A DNA stretch of 58,201 nt, from contig CANOIR010000011.1 of NCBI GenBank assembly GCA_947566125.1, positions 1 to 58,201 on the forward strand, read 5' to 3'. Below are positions 16,535 to 24,915 of this stretch, one piece after another. Each line of letters starts with the position of its first letter. Position 1 is the first letter of the stretch. Made by a program: the position numbers and the translations under genes. Under the pieces are notes generated by a model. It had not been told where the DNA came from. It saw only the letters and a list, made by a program, of their open reading frames with translations, and did no database searches. The DNA comes from an uncultured Ruminococcus sp. (GTDB lineage Bacteria; Bacillota; Clostridia; Oscillospirales; Ruminococcaceae).

Positions 16535-18427
16535 ATGAATAAGAAACAAAAGAAAATTCTTGTGCGAATCATAATTGCGGCTGTTATGCTCGTTGTATTA
16601 TTTTTTATACCGGCAACTGGAATCTTGAGATTTTTACTTTATTTGGCAGTATATTTGATTATAGGTTATGATGTATTGCTTAAAGCGTTCAGAGGAATTT
16701 TGAATGGACGAATTTTTGATGAAAATTTTCTTATGACAATTGCAACAGTGGGAGCATTTGCATTGGCTATTTATGAAAAAAGCGGAGATTATATTGAAGC
16801 GATTTCTGTTATGCTGCTTTATCAAGTTGGTGAACTTTTCCAGAGTTTTGCTGTTGGAAAGAGCAGAAAGAATATAAGCAATCTTATGGATATTCGTCCG
16901 GATTATGCTAATATCGAAGTTGATGGCAGTCTGGAACAGGTGGATCCTGATGAAGTAAAAATCGGCAGTGAAATTATCGTTCAGCCCGGTGAGAGAGTGC
17001 CGATAGATGGAATAATTATAGAAGGCAATTCATCACTCAATACAAGTGCGATCACAGGAGAAAGTATCCCTAGTGATGTTGAAAAGGGCGATGAGATTAT
17101 AAGCGGTTCTATAAATATGACAGGTACTTTGAAGATTCAGACTACAAAAGAATTCGGCGAATCTACAGTTTCAAAAATTTTGGAGCTTGTGGAAAATTCC
17201 AGTTCTCATAAGTCAAAGTCAGAAAACTTTATTTCTAAATTTGCAAGAATATATACGCCTATCGTATGCTGCAGTTCGATTGTTTTAGCATTGCTTCCGC
17301 CGATTATAAGTTTGATTTTAGGTATGCCTGCACATTGGGAAAACTGGGTGTATAGAGCCTTGATATTCCTTGTAATAAGTTGTCCGTGTGCACTTGTAAT
17401 AAGTGTACCGCTAAGCTTTTTTGCTGGTCTTGGCGGAGCGAGCAAAGAAGGAATTTTGATAAAGGGTTCTAATTATTTGGAAACACTTTCTAAGGCAAAA
17501 TATGTGGTGTTTGATAAAACAGGAACACTTACTCAGGGTATATTTGAAGTAAGTGAAATGCATAATACTACTGTATCGAAAGAGAAGCTTTTGGAGTATA
17601 CCGCTCTTGCTGAATGTTCATCATCACATCCGATAAGCAAGAGCATTCAAAAGGCATATAAAGCAAATGGAAATGAAATAAACCGTGGCAGGGTATCCGA
17701 TATAGAGGAGATAAGTGGTTATGGAGTAACTGCGAAGGTTGACCAAGTAAGTGTTGCGGCCGGAAACAGTAAGCTTATGAAAAAGTTGGGAATTGCATTT
17801 GAAGAATGCAACAGTTTAGGCACAGTAGTTTATACAGCACTTAATGGAGAATATGCAGGATATATAGTTATATCAGATGCTTTAAAACCAACATCAAAGC
17901 AGGCGATAGCTGAACTAAAAAATGCGGAAATTCAAAATATTATTATGCTTACAGGTGATAGAAAAAATGCTGCTGAAAAAGTAGCTGATGAATTGAGAAT
18001 TGATTATATAAAAAGTGAACTTTTGCCTGTTGATAAAGTTAATGAAATTGAGAAGATTATTAAAGAAAAGCCGGAAAGATCAAAGTTGGTATTTGTTGGC
18101 GATGGCATAAATGATGCACCAGTTTTGACACGTGCAGATATAGGCATTGCTATGGGTGCTATAGGTTCTGACGCAGCAATTGAAGCGGCAGATGTAGTGC
18201 TTATGGACGATGATCCAATCAAAATATCCAAGGCGATAAAAATATCAAAAAAATGTATTGGTATAGTTTATCAAAATATTATATTTGCGATAAGCATAAA
18301 ATTTATTTGCCTTTTATTGAGCGCCTTTGGAATAGCGAATATGTGGCTTGCTATATTTGCAGATGTGGGCGTAGCGATTATTGCTATATTGAATGCAGTG
18401 AGAGCTATGAGAATAGGAAAAAAGTAG
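16535..18427 (+). CDS. Heavy-metal P1B-type ATPase (Cd/Zn/Pb exporter)
   Basis: This 630-residue cation pump exports soft divalent metals at the cost of ATP. The start at 16535 is 9 nt after AAGGAGGAG; the longest ORF begins 8 codons earlier without a site. Membrane helices occupy about 8-125 and 240-310. The translocation motif SCPCALVIS has Cys283-Pro-Cys285, the phosphorylated Asp327 is in DKTGTLT, the P1B-specific His-Pro is in SSHPISKSI, and the hinge GDGINDAP is near 522-529. It lacks the usual N-terminal HMA domain, which is supplied as the separate upstream gene. CPC plus the arsR partner argue for Cd/Zn/Pb rather than Cu. Confidence 0.92.
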   Translation: MNKKQKKILVRIIIAAVMLVVLFFIPATGILRFLLYLAVYLIIGYDVLLKAFRGILNGRIFDENFLMTIATVGAFALAIYEKSGDYIEAISVMLLYQVGELFQSFAVGKSRKNISNLMDIRPDYANIEVDGSLEQVDPDEVKIGSEIIVQPGERVPIDGIIIEGNSSLNTSAITGESIPSDVEKGDEIISGSINMTGTLKIQTTKEFGESTVSKILELVENSSSHKSKSENFISKFARIYTPIVCCSSIVLALLPPIISLILGMPAHWENWVYRALIFLVISCPCALVISVPLSFFAGLGGASKEGILIKGSNYLETLSKAKYVVFDKTGTLTQGIFEVSEMHNTTVSKEKLLEYTALAECSSSHPISKSIQKAYKANGNEINRGRVSDIEEISGYGVTAKVDQVSVAAGNSKLMKKLGIAFEECNSLGTVVYTALNGEYAGYIVISDALKPTSKQAIAELKNAEIQNIIMLTGDRKNAAEKVADELRIDYIKSELLPVDKVNEIEKIIKEKPERSKLVFVGDGINDAPVLTRADIGIAMGAIGSDAAIEAADVVLMDDDPIKISKAIKISKKCIGIVYQNIIFAISIKFICLLLSAFGIANMWLAIFADVGVAIIAILNAVRAMRIGKK

Positions 18428-18527
18428 ATGTTCATTTAATAATATTAAGTATCAATAAGCAAAATGAATAATGAAAAGCAAATTTGGTATAAATGTTTAA
18501 ATATTAAATATAATAGGAAAAAATCTA

Positions 18528-18556
18528 TTGACATCGTGAGTTCTATGTGTTATTAT
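18528..18556 (+). promoter_or_regulatory. Promoter of the pyruvate formate-lyase locus
   Basis: TTGACA at 18528-18533, 17 bp, then TATTAT at 18551-18556. The start codon of the core gene lies about 90 nt downstream, after AAAGGAGAG. The rest of the 218-bp gap after the ATPase gene shows no supported ORF. Confidence 0.75.
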
Positions 18557-18645
18557 AAATGTAGGTTAAAGGATATGGGTTTTAAAAAGTCTGTTTTCCT
18601 TAAACAAAAATATTTTTTGCTTGTATGGCAAAGGAGAGATGAAAA

Positions 18646-20730
18646 ATGGCAAAAGTAATGCCCAGTGAATGGGAAGGTTTTAACGGCGGTGCATGGACAT
18701 CTACAATAGATGTACGTGACTTTATTCAAAAGAACTACACACCTTATGAAGGTGATGAAAGCTTTCTGGCAGGACCAACTGATGCTACAAAGCAGCTTTG
18801 GGATCAGGTTCTTGGTTTATTCCAGCAGGAAAGAGAAAATGGCGGCGTACTTGATATGGATACAAAGATCGTATCTACCGTTGATTCTCATGACGCAGGT
18901 TATTTAAACAAGGATATCGAAAAGATCGTTGGTTTTCAGACTGATAAGCCTTTGAAGCGTTCACTTCAGCCTTTTGGCGGTATTCGTATGGCAGAGGGTG
19001 CTTGCAAGGCATACGGTTATGAAGTTGATCCTGAAATCAGTTTCATTTTTAATAAATATCGTAAGACACACAATACAGGCGTATTTGATGTTTATACTCC
19101 TGAAATGATGTCTGCACGTCACAATGCAATTATTACAGGTCTGCCAGATGCTTACGGTAGAGGAAGAATCATAGGCGACTACAGAAGAGTTGCTCTGTAT
19201 GGTGTTGATAGACTTATCGAAGATAAGCAGTATCAGAAGTCTACTATTTGCGGTACAATGACAGAAGACAAGATCCGTCTTCGTGAAGAGATCGCAGAGC
19301 AGGTAAAGGCTCTTAAGGCTCTTAAGAATATGGCTGCTAAATATGGCTATGATATTTCTAAGCCAGCTATAAATGCACAGGAAGCTATTCAGTGGACTTA
19401 TTTTGCATATCTTGGTGCAGTTAAGGATCAGAATGGTGCTGCAATGAGCCTTGGCCGTACTTCTACTTTTATTGATATTTATATTCAGCGTGATCTGGAT
19501 AATGGTGTCATTACAGAAGAACAGGCTCAGGAATATATCGACCACTTCATCATGAAGCTGCGTATGGTTAAGTTTGCAAGAACACCTGAATACAATGCGC
19601 TGTTCTCTGGCGACCCTCAGTGGGTAACAGAGTCTATCGGTGGTATGGGCATTGACGGCAGAACTCTCGTAACAAAGAGCAGCTATCGTTATCTGCATAC
19701 TCTTGAAAATCTGGGTACAGCTCCAGAGCCAAACCTTACAGTACTTTGGTCAAAGAAACTTCCTGAATCATTCAAGAGATATTGTGCAAAGCTTTCTATC
19801 AACACATCATCATTCCAGTATGAAAATGATGATCTTATGAGAGTAACTCACGGTGATGACTATGCAATCGCTTGCTGCGTATCCTCTATGAGAGTAGGTA
19901 AGGAAATGCAGTTCTTCGGTGCTCGTGCAAACCTTGCAAAGTGTCTGCTGTACGCTATCAATGGCGGTGTTGATGAAAGAGTTGATGCTAAGACAGGCAA
20001 GCATAATCAGGTTGGTCCTAAGTACAGACCAGTAACAGATGAATATCTTGATTATGATGATGTAATGGATAAGTATACAGATATGATGAGATGGCTCGCT
20101 GGTCTGTATGTTAATACTTTGAACTGTATTCACTATATGCACGATAAGTATTGCTATGAAGCACTCCAGATGTCACTTCATGACAGAGATGTAAAGCGTT
20201 ACTTTGCAACAGGTATCGCAGGTTTGTCAGTAGTAGCTGACTCACTGTCTGCTATTAAGTATGCAAAGGTTAAGTGCGTTCGTGATGAATTTGGCGTTGT
20301 AACTGACTTTGACATCGAAGGCGATTTCCCGAAATACGGTAACAACGACGATCGTGTAGATGAAATTGCTGTTGAGATCCTGAACAAGTTTATGGACATG
20401 GTTCGCAGCAATCACTGCTACAGAAACGGTGTTCCTACAACATCAATTCTTACAATTACATCTAACGTTGTATATGGTAAGAAGACAGGTAATACACCTG
20501 ATGGTCGTAAGATGGGTCAGCCTCTGGCTCCTGGTGCAAATCCAATGCACGGCAGAGATACTCACGGTGCAGCTGCATCTATGGCATCTGTTGCTAAGCT
20601 TCCTTGGAGCAATGCACAGGACGGTATTTCCAACACATTCACTGTAATTCCTGATGCTTTGGGTAAGGACAGTGGCGTATTTGCTGGTGATATCGATATT
20701 GAATCTATCAGAGAGAGTATGAAAGACTAA
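18646..20730 (+). CDS. pflB: Pyruvate formate-lyase core subunit lacking its glycyl-radical domain
   Basis: This 694-residue chain is the ten-stranded catalytic barrel that turns pyruvate plus CoA into acetyl-CoA plus formate. The adjacent active-site cysteines Cys410-Cys411 are in [20 protein letters not shown], and the [17 protein letters not shown] and GANPMHGRD segments are typical. Escherichia coli PflB has 760 residues and ends with the RVSGYA radical loop. Here the protein stops after [16 protein letters not shown] and a short tail, before that loop. The missing domain is encoded at 21003-21242. Codon use is that of a highly expressed gene, so it is not a decaying pseudogene. AAAGGAGAG precedes the ATG by 8 nt. 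Confidence 0.93.
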   Translation: MAKVMPSEWEGFNGGAWTSTIDVRDFIQKNYTPYEGDESFLAGPTDATKQLWDQVLGLFQQERENGGVLDMDTKIVSTVDSHDAGYLNKDIEKIVGFQTDKPLKRSLQPFGGIRMAEGACKAYGYEVDPEISFIFNKYRKTHNTGVFDVYTPEMMSARHNAIITGLPDAYGRGRIIGDYRRVALYGVDRLIEDKQYQKSTICGTMTEDKIRLREEIAEQVKALKALKNMAAKYGYDISKPAINAQEAIQWTYFAYLGAVKDQNGAAMSLGRTSTFIDIYIQRDLDNGVITEEQAQEYIDHFIMKLRMVKFARTPEYNALFSGDPQWVTESIGGMGIDGRTLVTKSSYRYLHTLENLGTAPEPNLTVLWSKKLPESFKRYCAKLSINTSSFQYENDDLMRVTHGDDYAIACCVSSMRVGKEMQFFGARANLAKCLLYAINGGVDERVDAKTGKHNQVGPKYRPVTDEYLDYDDVMDKYTDMMRWLAGLYVNTLNCIHYMHDKYCYEALQMSLHDRDVKRYFATGIAGLSVVADSLSAIKYAKVKCVRDEFGVVTDFDIEGDFPKYGNNDDRVDEIAVEILNKFMDMVRSNHCYRNGVPTTSILTITSNVVYGKKTGNTPDGRKMGQPLAPGANPMHGRDTHGAAASMASVAKLPWSNAQDGISNTFTVIPDALGKDSGVFAGDIDIESIRESMKD

Positions 20731-20763
20731 TTTCTATCCTTGATATATATGGGAGGGATACCA

Positions 20764-20970
20764 ATGGCTTTAGAACCTGAAGAAAAAAATCAGGCAGACG
20801 ATATTGTAAATATGATTGAGAACCTGATGGCATCGGGAACAGGACATATTACTGTTACACCGGAAGATTTGGAAAACAATGGTCTTAAAGTAAACACTTA
20901 CAGAAGTATGGATTGTTCTAAGGGTAATATGGCTTGCTGCCAGCCCACTGAATTTTTGGACGAGGAATAA
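20764..20970 (+). CDS. Small Cys-containing protein between the two PFL halves
   Basis: This 68-residue acidic protein begins at 20764 behind GGGAGG (an upstream in-frame ATG at 20740 lacks a site). Its N-terminal half is a likely helix (QADDIVNMIENLMASG). The C-terminal part contains three cysteines in MDCSKGNMACCQPTEF. I do not recognise the family. It lies 33 nt after the PFL core and 32 nt before the radical-domain gene, each with its own good ribosome binding site, so all three are likely made together. A role in assembling, protecting or regulating the split enzyme is a guess from position. Confidence 0.8.
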   Translation: MALEPEEKNQADDIVNMIENLMASGTGHITVTPEDLENNGLKVNTYRSMDCSKGNMACCQPTEFLDEE

Positions 20971-21002
20971 ATATTATTATTATATTTTAGGAGGAGTTTG
21001 TC

Positions 21003-21242
21003 ATGACAAATGAAAAGCAAATTGATAACCTTGTAGAATTGATTGATGGTTATGCAGAAAAAGGTGGACATCACCTGAACGTAAATGTTCTTAATCGAGA
21101 AACTCTTCTCGATGCTCAGCAGCATCCTGAAAAGTATCCACAGCTGACAATCCGTGTAAGTGGTTATGCTGTAAACTTCATCAAGCTGACTAAAGAACAG
21201 CAGGATGACGTTATCTCCAGAACATTCCACGCTGCTCTTTAA
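21003..21242 (+). CDS. Stand-alone glycyl-radical domain of pyruvate formate-lyase
   Basis: This 79-residue protein corresponds to the last part of ordinary Pfl[18 protein letters not shown] and [18 protein letters not shown] align with the E. coli C-terminus, and Gly54 in RVSGYA is the predicted radical glycine. It ends [14 protein letters not shown], as PFL does. E. coli YfiD/GrcA is a similar free domain but serves as a spare part for an intact enzyme; here no intact copy is visible and the core gene stops before this domain, so it should be an obligate subunit. TAGGAGGAG precedes the ATG by 8 nt. The activating enzyme follows. Confidence 0.9.
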   Translation: MTNEKQIDNLVELIDGYAEKGGHHLNVNVLNRETLLDAQQHPEKYPQLTIRVSGYAVNFIKLTKEQQDDVISRTFHAAL

Positions 21243-21283
21243 TTCGGTGCAGAATAAGTTTAACTAAGAATTTATGAATTTAT

Positions 21284-21318
21284 GTGGGCGTGCTTATCAA
21301 GGTACGCCCACATTTTTT
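21284..21318 (+). terminator. Terminator/attenuator between the radical-domain gene and pflA
   Basis: GTGGGCGTGC and GTACGCCCAC form a stem with one mismatch and an 8-nt loop (21284-21311), then ATTTTTT. It lies 29 bp before pflA, so it should hold activase expression below that of the enzyme subunits. Confidence 0.8.
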
Positions 21319-21339
21319 ATTATAAGGAGGTACTAATAA

Positions 21340-22092
21340 ATGGAAGGATATATTCATTCAACTGAAAGTTTCGGTACAGTAGACGGACCGGGAATACGTT
21401 TTGTAATATTTTTTCAGGGATGTCCTATGAGATGTCAGTATTGCCATAATCCAGATACGTGGAAACTTAATGTAGGTGAAAAGCGAACAGTTGAGTCATT
21501 GCTTGAAGAGTACGATGGTCTGAAAGAATTTCTCAAGAGTGGAGGGATAACTGCAACAGGCGGCGAGCCGCTTATGCAGATGGAATTTGTAACAGAGCTT
21601 TTCCGTGAAGCCAAAAAAAGAGGTGTGCATACTTGTCTTGATTCTTCCGGCATTATGTTTAATGAAAGCAAAAAAGCTGAATTCGATGAGCTTATGAAAT
21701 ATACAGACCTTATAATGCTTGATATTAAGCATATTGATGATGAAGAGCATAAGAAACTTACCGGTCATTCAAATAAAAATATTCTTGCTTTTGCTGAATA
21801 TACACGTGATTTAGGCAAAGAATTGTGGATTCGTCATGTCGTGGTGCCTGGAATCACACTCAATGAAAAGTATCTGAAGGAACTTGGATATTTTATTGGC
21901 GGACTTGATAATCTTAAAGCACTTGATGTGCTGCCTTATCATACAATGGGTATAGTGAAGTATGAACAGCTTGGCAAGGAATATCCGCTTGCTGGAATAG
22001 AGCCTGCAACAAAAGAACAGGCAGTATGGGCTAAGAATATTATATTTGAAGGTCTTAAAGAGCGTCTTCGTGATGAGAATAAAAAAGATTAA
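21340..22092 (+). CDS. pflA: Pyruvate formate-lyase activating enzyme
   Basis: This 250-residue radical SAM enzyme abstracts hydrogen from the PFL glycine to install the radical. The cluster cysteines Cys28, Cys32 and Cys35 are in GCPMRCQYCHNPDTW. The N-terminal ESFGTVDGPGIRFVIF and ATGGEPL are family motifs. The length is normal, and there is no extra ferredoxin domain. AAGGAGG precedes the ATG by 9 nt. In this locus its substrate should be the separate 79-residue radical protein, alone or docked on the core. Confidence 0.95.
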   Translation: MEGYIHSTESFGTVDGPGIRFVIFFQGCPMRCQYCHNPDTWKLNVGEKRTVESLLEEYDGLKEFLKSGGITATGGEPLMQMEFVTELFREAKKRGVHTCLDSSGIMFNESKKAEFDELMKYTDLIMLDIKHIDDEEHKKLTGHSNKNILAFAEYTRDLGKELWIRHVVVPGITLNEKYLKELGYFIGGLDNLKALDVLPYHTMGIVKYEQLGKEYPLAGIEPATKEQAVWAKNIIFEGLKERLRDENKKD

Positions 22093-22119
22093 AAAGTTAA
22101 TATTTTTAATTTTTTGTTA

Positions 22120-22148
22120 TTGCAAATAGGATGGAAATTTGATATAAT
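22120..22148 (+). promoter_or_regulatory. Promoter of the corA leader
   Basis: TTGCAA at 22120-22125, 17 bp, TATAAT at 22143-22148. It starts a leader transcript of about 180 nt before corA. Confidence 0.75.
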
Positions 22149-22193
22149 ATAAAGTACAGGCTTTTTTGCCAAATATTTTAGTGGAGGTACATT

Positions 22194-22277
22194 ATGAACG
22201 CTGACCCGTATCCTGCCGATATTTATAATATTTATGCAGGATTGCTGCATATGAAAATTGCAGTACAACAAAAATAG
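22194..22277 (+). CDS. Candidate 27-residue leader peptide upstream of corA
   Basis: The ORF begins ATG at 22194, 6 nt after GTGGAGG, and encodes MNADPYPADIYNIYAG plus eleven more residues, ending in a TAG immediately before the base of a long hairpin. Asp and Pro near the N-terminus (ADPYPAD) recall the MgtL leader of enterobacteria, where acidic and proline codons make translation sensitive to low magnesium. That parallel is an inference; no homology is claimed. Confidence 0.5.
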   Translation: MNADPYPADIYNIYAGLLHMKIAVQQK

Positions 22278-22278
22278 T

Positions 22279-22328
22279 AAAGGCAGCGGACAAAGTATGT
22301 CCATACGGTTGCTGCCTTTGCGGAAAGG
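22279..22328 (+). promoter_or_regulatory. Mutually exclusive hairpins controlling the corA ribosome binding site
   Basis: AAAGGCAGC (22279-22287) pairs perfectly with GCTGCCTTT (22311-22319), enclosing a smaller stem GGACA/TGTCC (22288-22302). The same 3' arm can instead pair CCTTT (22315-22319) with AAAGG (22324-22328), the corA ribosome binding site. A ribosome on the leader peptide would cover the first arm and so choose between the forms. No terminator T-run follows. Confidence 0.55.
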
Positions 22329-22336
22329 TGGTAACC

Positions 22337-23275
22337 GTGATAGAATATTATAAGACTGTAAACGGAAAGCTTAAGGAGCTAAAGCAAATGGAAGCTGGCT
22401 GTTGGGTGTCTGTTGTTGACCCTACGGCAAAAGAAATGCAAATGCTTATTGAGAATTATGGTCTTGACAGTGGATTTATAAAATCTTCATTGGACGAAGA
22501 GGAATCGTCACGTGTTGAACGTGAAGAAGATCAGACACTTATAATAGTGGATACTGCGGTTTCTGAAGTTTCTAAGAATGAAACTTTGAAGTTTTATACT
22601 ATGCCGCTTGGCATAATAATAACAGATCAGCACGTATTTACAATCTCTCTTAAAAGCAGCAAGGTGATTGATGACTTGATCGCAGGACGAATTCAGAATA
22701 TTCAAACGAGTTTTAGAACGCAATTTGTCTTAAGGGTTATTATGTATATTACATCAATATACCTTGTTTATCTGAAACGAATTGATAAGGCATCAGATGT
22801 TTTGGAAAGACAGCTTCATGTTGCAGTAAAGAATCAACAGCTTTTGCAAATGATGGAGCTTGAGAAGTCTCTTGTATACTTTACAACATCTTTAAAATCT
22901 AATGACTTGACGGTCAATAAAATACTAAGAGGAAGAGTTATTAAGCTTTATGAAGAAGATCAGGAACTCCTTGAAGATGTATTGATTGAGCTGAAACAGG
23001 CTCAAGAAATGGCAAGTATTTATTCAGGAATTCTTGCAGGAATGGTTGAAGCGTGTGGTTCGGTTATATCGAATAATTTGAACTTTGTAATGTGGCGGCT
23101 TACTATTTTAACTATCATTTTGGCTATACCAAATATGGTCTATAGTTTTTACGGAATGAATACAAAGGATCTTCCGTTTTCAGAGCATACGTTATTTCCA
23201 ATGATCTTATCTTTAGTTGTTACATTAGTAGCTGCATTGATTTTATTTAAATTTGGAAAGTTTAACAAAAGGTAG
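22337..23275 (+). CDS. corA: CorA-family magnesium/cobalt transporter
   Basis: This 312-residue protein is a pentameric divalent cation channel. The long cytosolic part is mostly helical. Two C-terminal membrane helices (about 250-272 and 286-306) flank the signature YGMN in VYSFYGMNTKDLPF. The GTG at 22337 was chosen because AAAGG stands 8 nt before it and MIEYYKTVNGKLKEL is the usual start; an upstream GTG at 22328 overlaps the ribosome binding site. Ion specificity (Mg, Co or other) cannot be read from the sequence. The structured leader suggests post-initiation regulation. Confidence 0.9.
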   Translation: MIEYYKTVNGKLKELKQMEAGCWVSVVDPTAKEMQMLIENYGLDSGFIKSSLDEEESSRVEREEDQTLIIVDTAVSEVSKNETLKFYTMPLGIIITDQHVFTISLKSSKVIDDLIAGRIQNIQTSFRTQFVLRVIMYITSIYLVYLKRIDKASDVLERQLHVAVKNQQLLQMMELEKSLVYFTTSLKSNDLTVNKILRGRVIKLYEEDQELLEDVLIELKQAQEMASIYSGILAGMVEACGSVISNNLNFVMWRLTILTIILAIPNMVYSFYGMNTKDLPFSEHTLFPMILSLVVTLVAALILFKFGKFNKR

Positions 23276-23320
23276 TTTTAATAAAACTTAATAATAACGA
23301 TAATAATGTAAATAAAATAT

Positions 23321-23355
23321 ACGAGCCGAAGTCTGTTTGAATCGGCTCGTTTTTA
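23321..23355 (+). terminator. Terminator after corA
   Basis: ACGAGCCGA (23321-23329) and TCGGCTCGT (23342-23350) form a perfect 9-bp stem with a 12-nt loop and a following T-run. Confidence 0.9.
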
Positions 23356-23409
23356 TGTAGATAATTTAATTAGCAAAGTTGATTTATACGGATTTTTTTG
23401 TTAAATACA

Positions 23410-23438
23410 TTGACAGGTGTGCTTATTTATGTTAATAT
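23410..23438 (+). promoter_or_regulatory. Promoter of the first LRR-dockerin gene
   Basis: TTGACA at 23410-23415, 17 bp, TAATAT at 23433-23438. It gives a 5' leader of about 100 nt before the GTG start at 23548. Confidence 0.7.
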
Positions 23439-23547
23439 GAAATATAGAAGTATTATGGATTATATGGGTTATGTAATATGGTTCTGGACGTTTTAATAAA
23501 TTATTTGGAATTGCCCGTAGACAACGATAGGAGTTGAATGTTCTGAC

Positions 23548-24867
23548 GTGAAAAAAATCGTTATTACAATACTTAGCGTAATTTTCAGTTTGTCTTTTCT
23601 TTTAAAAATAATTCCATCAAGTATTTATGCAATGGCTCTTGAATCTGTTGAAGATGAATTTTTATTTAATGGTAATATATATTATCAAATAAATAAATCA
23701 GGTGAAATTGTGATCACTCATGCAAAGGATTCAGTAACAGAAGCGAATATACCTTGCGAAATAGATGGAATGCCTGTTACAGAGATAAGCGATGGTGCGT
23801 TTAGTGGAAAAACACGACTTTCTAAGGTCGTGATTCCGAATACTGTAGTCAAAATTGGCAAACACGCATTTTATCAGTGTATGCGTCTTAAAGAAGTAGA
23901 AATACCGGATAGTGTAACAGAAATTGGTTGGAATATTTTGGAAGGCACACCGTGGATTCAAGATTATATTGGAGATTATGTTATTGTTGGAAATAAAATA
24001 ATCATATCATATAAGGGAAAAGATGAAAATGTTGTAATTCCTGATGGCGTTACTGCGATAGGCGGGTGTACATTTGAGAATAATAAATCTATCGTATCAG
24101 TAATTATTCCGGGAAGTGTACGTGTAATAGGAGGTCTTGCATTTTCGGGTTGTGCAAATCTTACTGAATGTATAATTCCTGACGGTACTTGTATAATTGA
24201 AGATTATGCTTTTAATTTTTGCACTTCTCTTAAAAGTGTTGATATAGCAAATAGTGTGGAGAGTATAGGAGGTCACGCCTTTATTGGATGCCGATCTCTT
24301 GCTTATGTCAAACTGCCTGATAATCTTAATAAAATTGAGATGGCTACGTTTTGTGGCTGTACAAATCTTGCTGAAATTAAAATACCAAAAACTGTATCAA
24401 ATATAGGAAGTCAAGCGTTTATGCATTGTGCATCATTGAACGAGATCACACTGAGCAAGTCGGCCCAATCTATAGAAAAAGATGCTTTTTTAGGCTGCGA
24501 CAAACTTAATAAGATAACAATATATAATGAGGATTGTTATATAGCTGATTATGAAAGTACTATATCGTCTGATACTGTAATATGTGGATTTAGTCCATCT
24601 ACTGCTGAAAGTTTTGCTAATAATTATCAAAGACAGTTTGTGCTTGCAGAACCTATGAAAGGAGATTTGGATGAAGATGGTAATATTGATATAAGTGATG
24701 CTGTTTATGTTTTAGGTATGTATTCTAAATATGCTGCTGGTTGTATAGATAACATATGTGCATTTGATATGTCTGCTGGGGATATGAATGAGGATGGAAA
24801 AATTGAAATTGATGATGCTGTTACAATATTGAGCATTTATGCCCAAAAAGCAGCAGGGCTTATATGA
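23548..24867 (+). CDS. Secreted BspA-like leucine-rich-repeat protein with type I dockerin
   Basis: This 439-residue protein has a signal peptide (MKKIVITILSVIFSLSFLL) and about nine BspA/LRR_5 repeats of the form AFxxCxxLxxVxIPxSVxxIG from about residue 65 to 340. The C-terminus is a dockerin with two calcium loops, DLDEDGNIDISDA and DMNEDGKIEIDDA, each followed by a helix. Dockerins attach proteins to cohesin-bearing scaffoldins on the cell surface; no cohesin is in the window. LRR_5 proteins usually bind proteins or surfaces rather than cut polysaccharides, and no catalytic domain is present. The GTG start has a somewhat distant GGAG. A paralogue follows. Confidence 0.88.
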   Translation: MKKIVITILSVIFSLSFLLKIIPSSIYAMALESVEDEFLFNGNIYYQINKSGEIVITHAKDSVTEANIPCEIDGMPVTEISDGAFSGKTRLSKVVIPNTVVKIGKHAFYQCMRLKEVEIPDSVTEIGWNILEGTPWIQDYIGDYVIVGNKIIISYKGKDENVVIPDGVTAIGGCTFENNKSIVSVIIPGSVRVIGGLAFSGCANLTECIIPDGTCIIEDYAFNFCTSLKSVDIANSVESIGGHAFIGCRSLAYVKLPDNLNKIEMATFCGCTNLAEIKIPKTVSNIGSQAFMHCASLNEITLSKSAQSIEKDAFLGCDKLNKITIYNEDCYIADYESTISSDTVICGFSPSTAESFANNYQRQFVLAEPMKGDLDEDGNIDISDAVYVLGMYSKYAAGCIDNICAFDMSAGDMNEDGKIEIDDAVTILSIYAQKAAGLI

Positions 24868-24915
24868 TTTATATGTTTTTTATAATTGAAAAAAATTATG
24901 GATAAGGGTGATTTT

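Noticed and set aside
18464..18658. 64-residue ORF before the PFL core gene
   Set aside because: It spans the PFL promoter and start codon, has no good ribosome binding site and a composition unlike a protein.
18646..21242. Sequencing frameshift as the cause of the split PFL
   Set aside because: The two parts are separated by an unrelated 68-residue ORF, each ORF has its own ribosome binding site, and the small chain has its own linker sequence before the radical loop.
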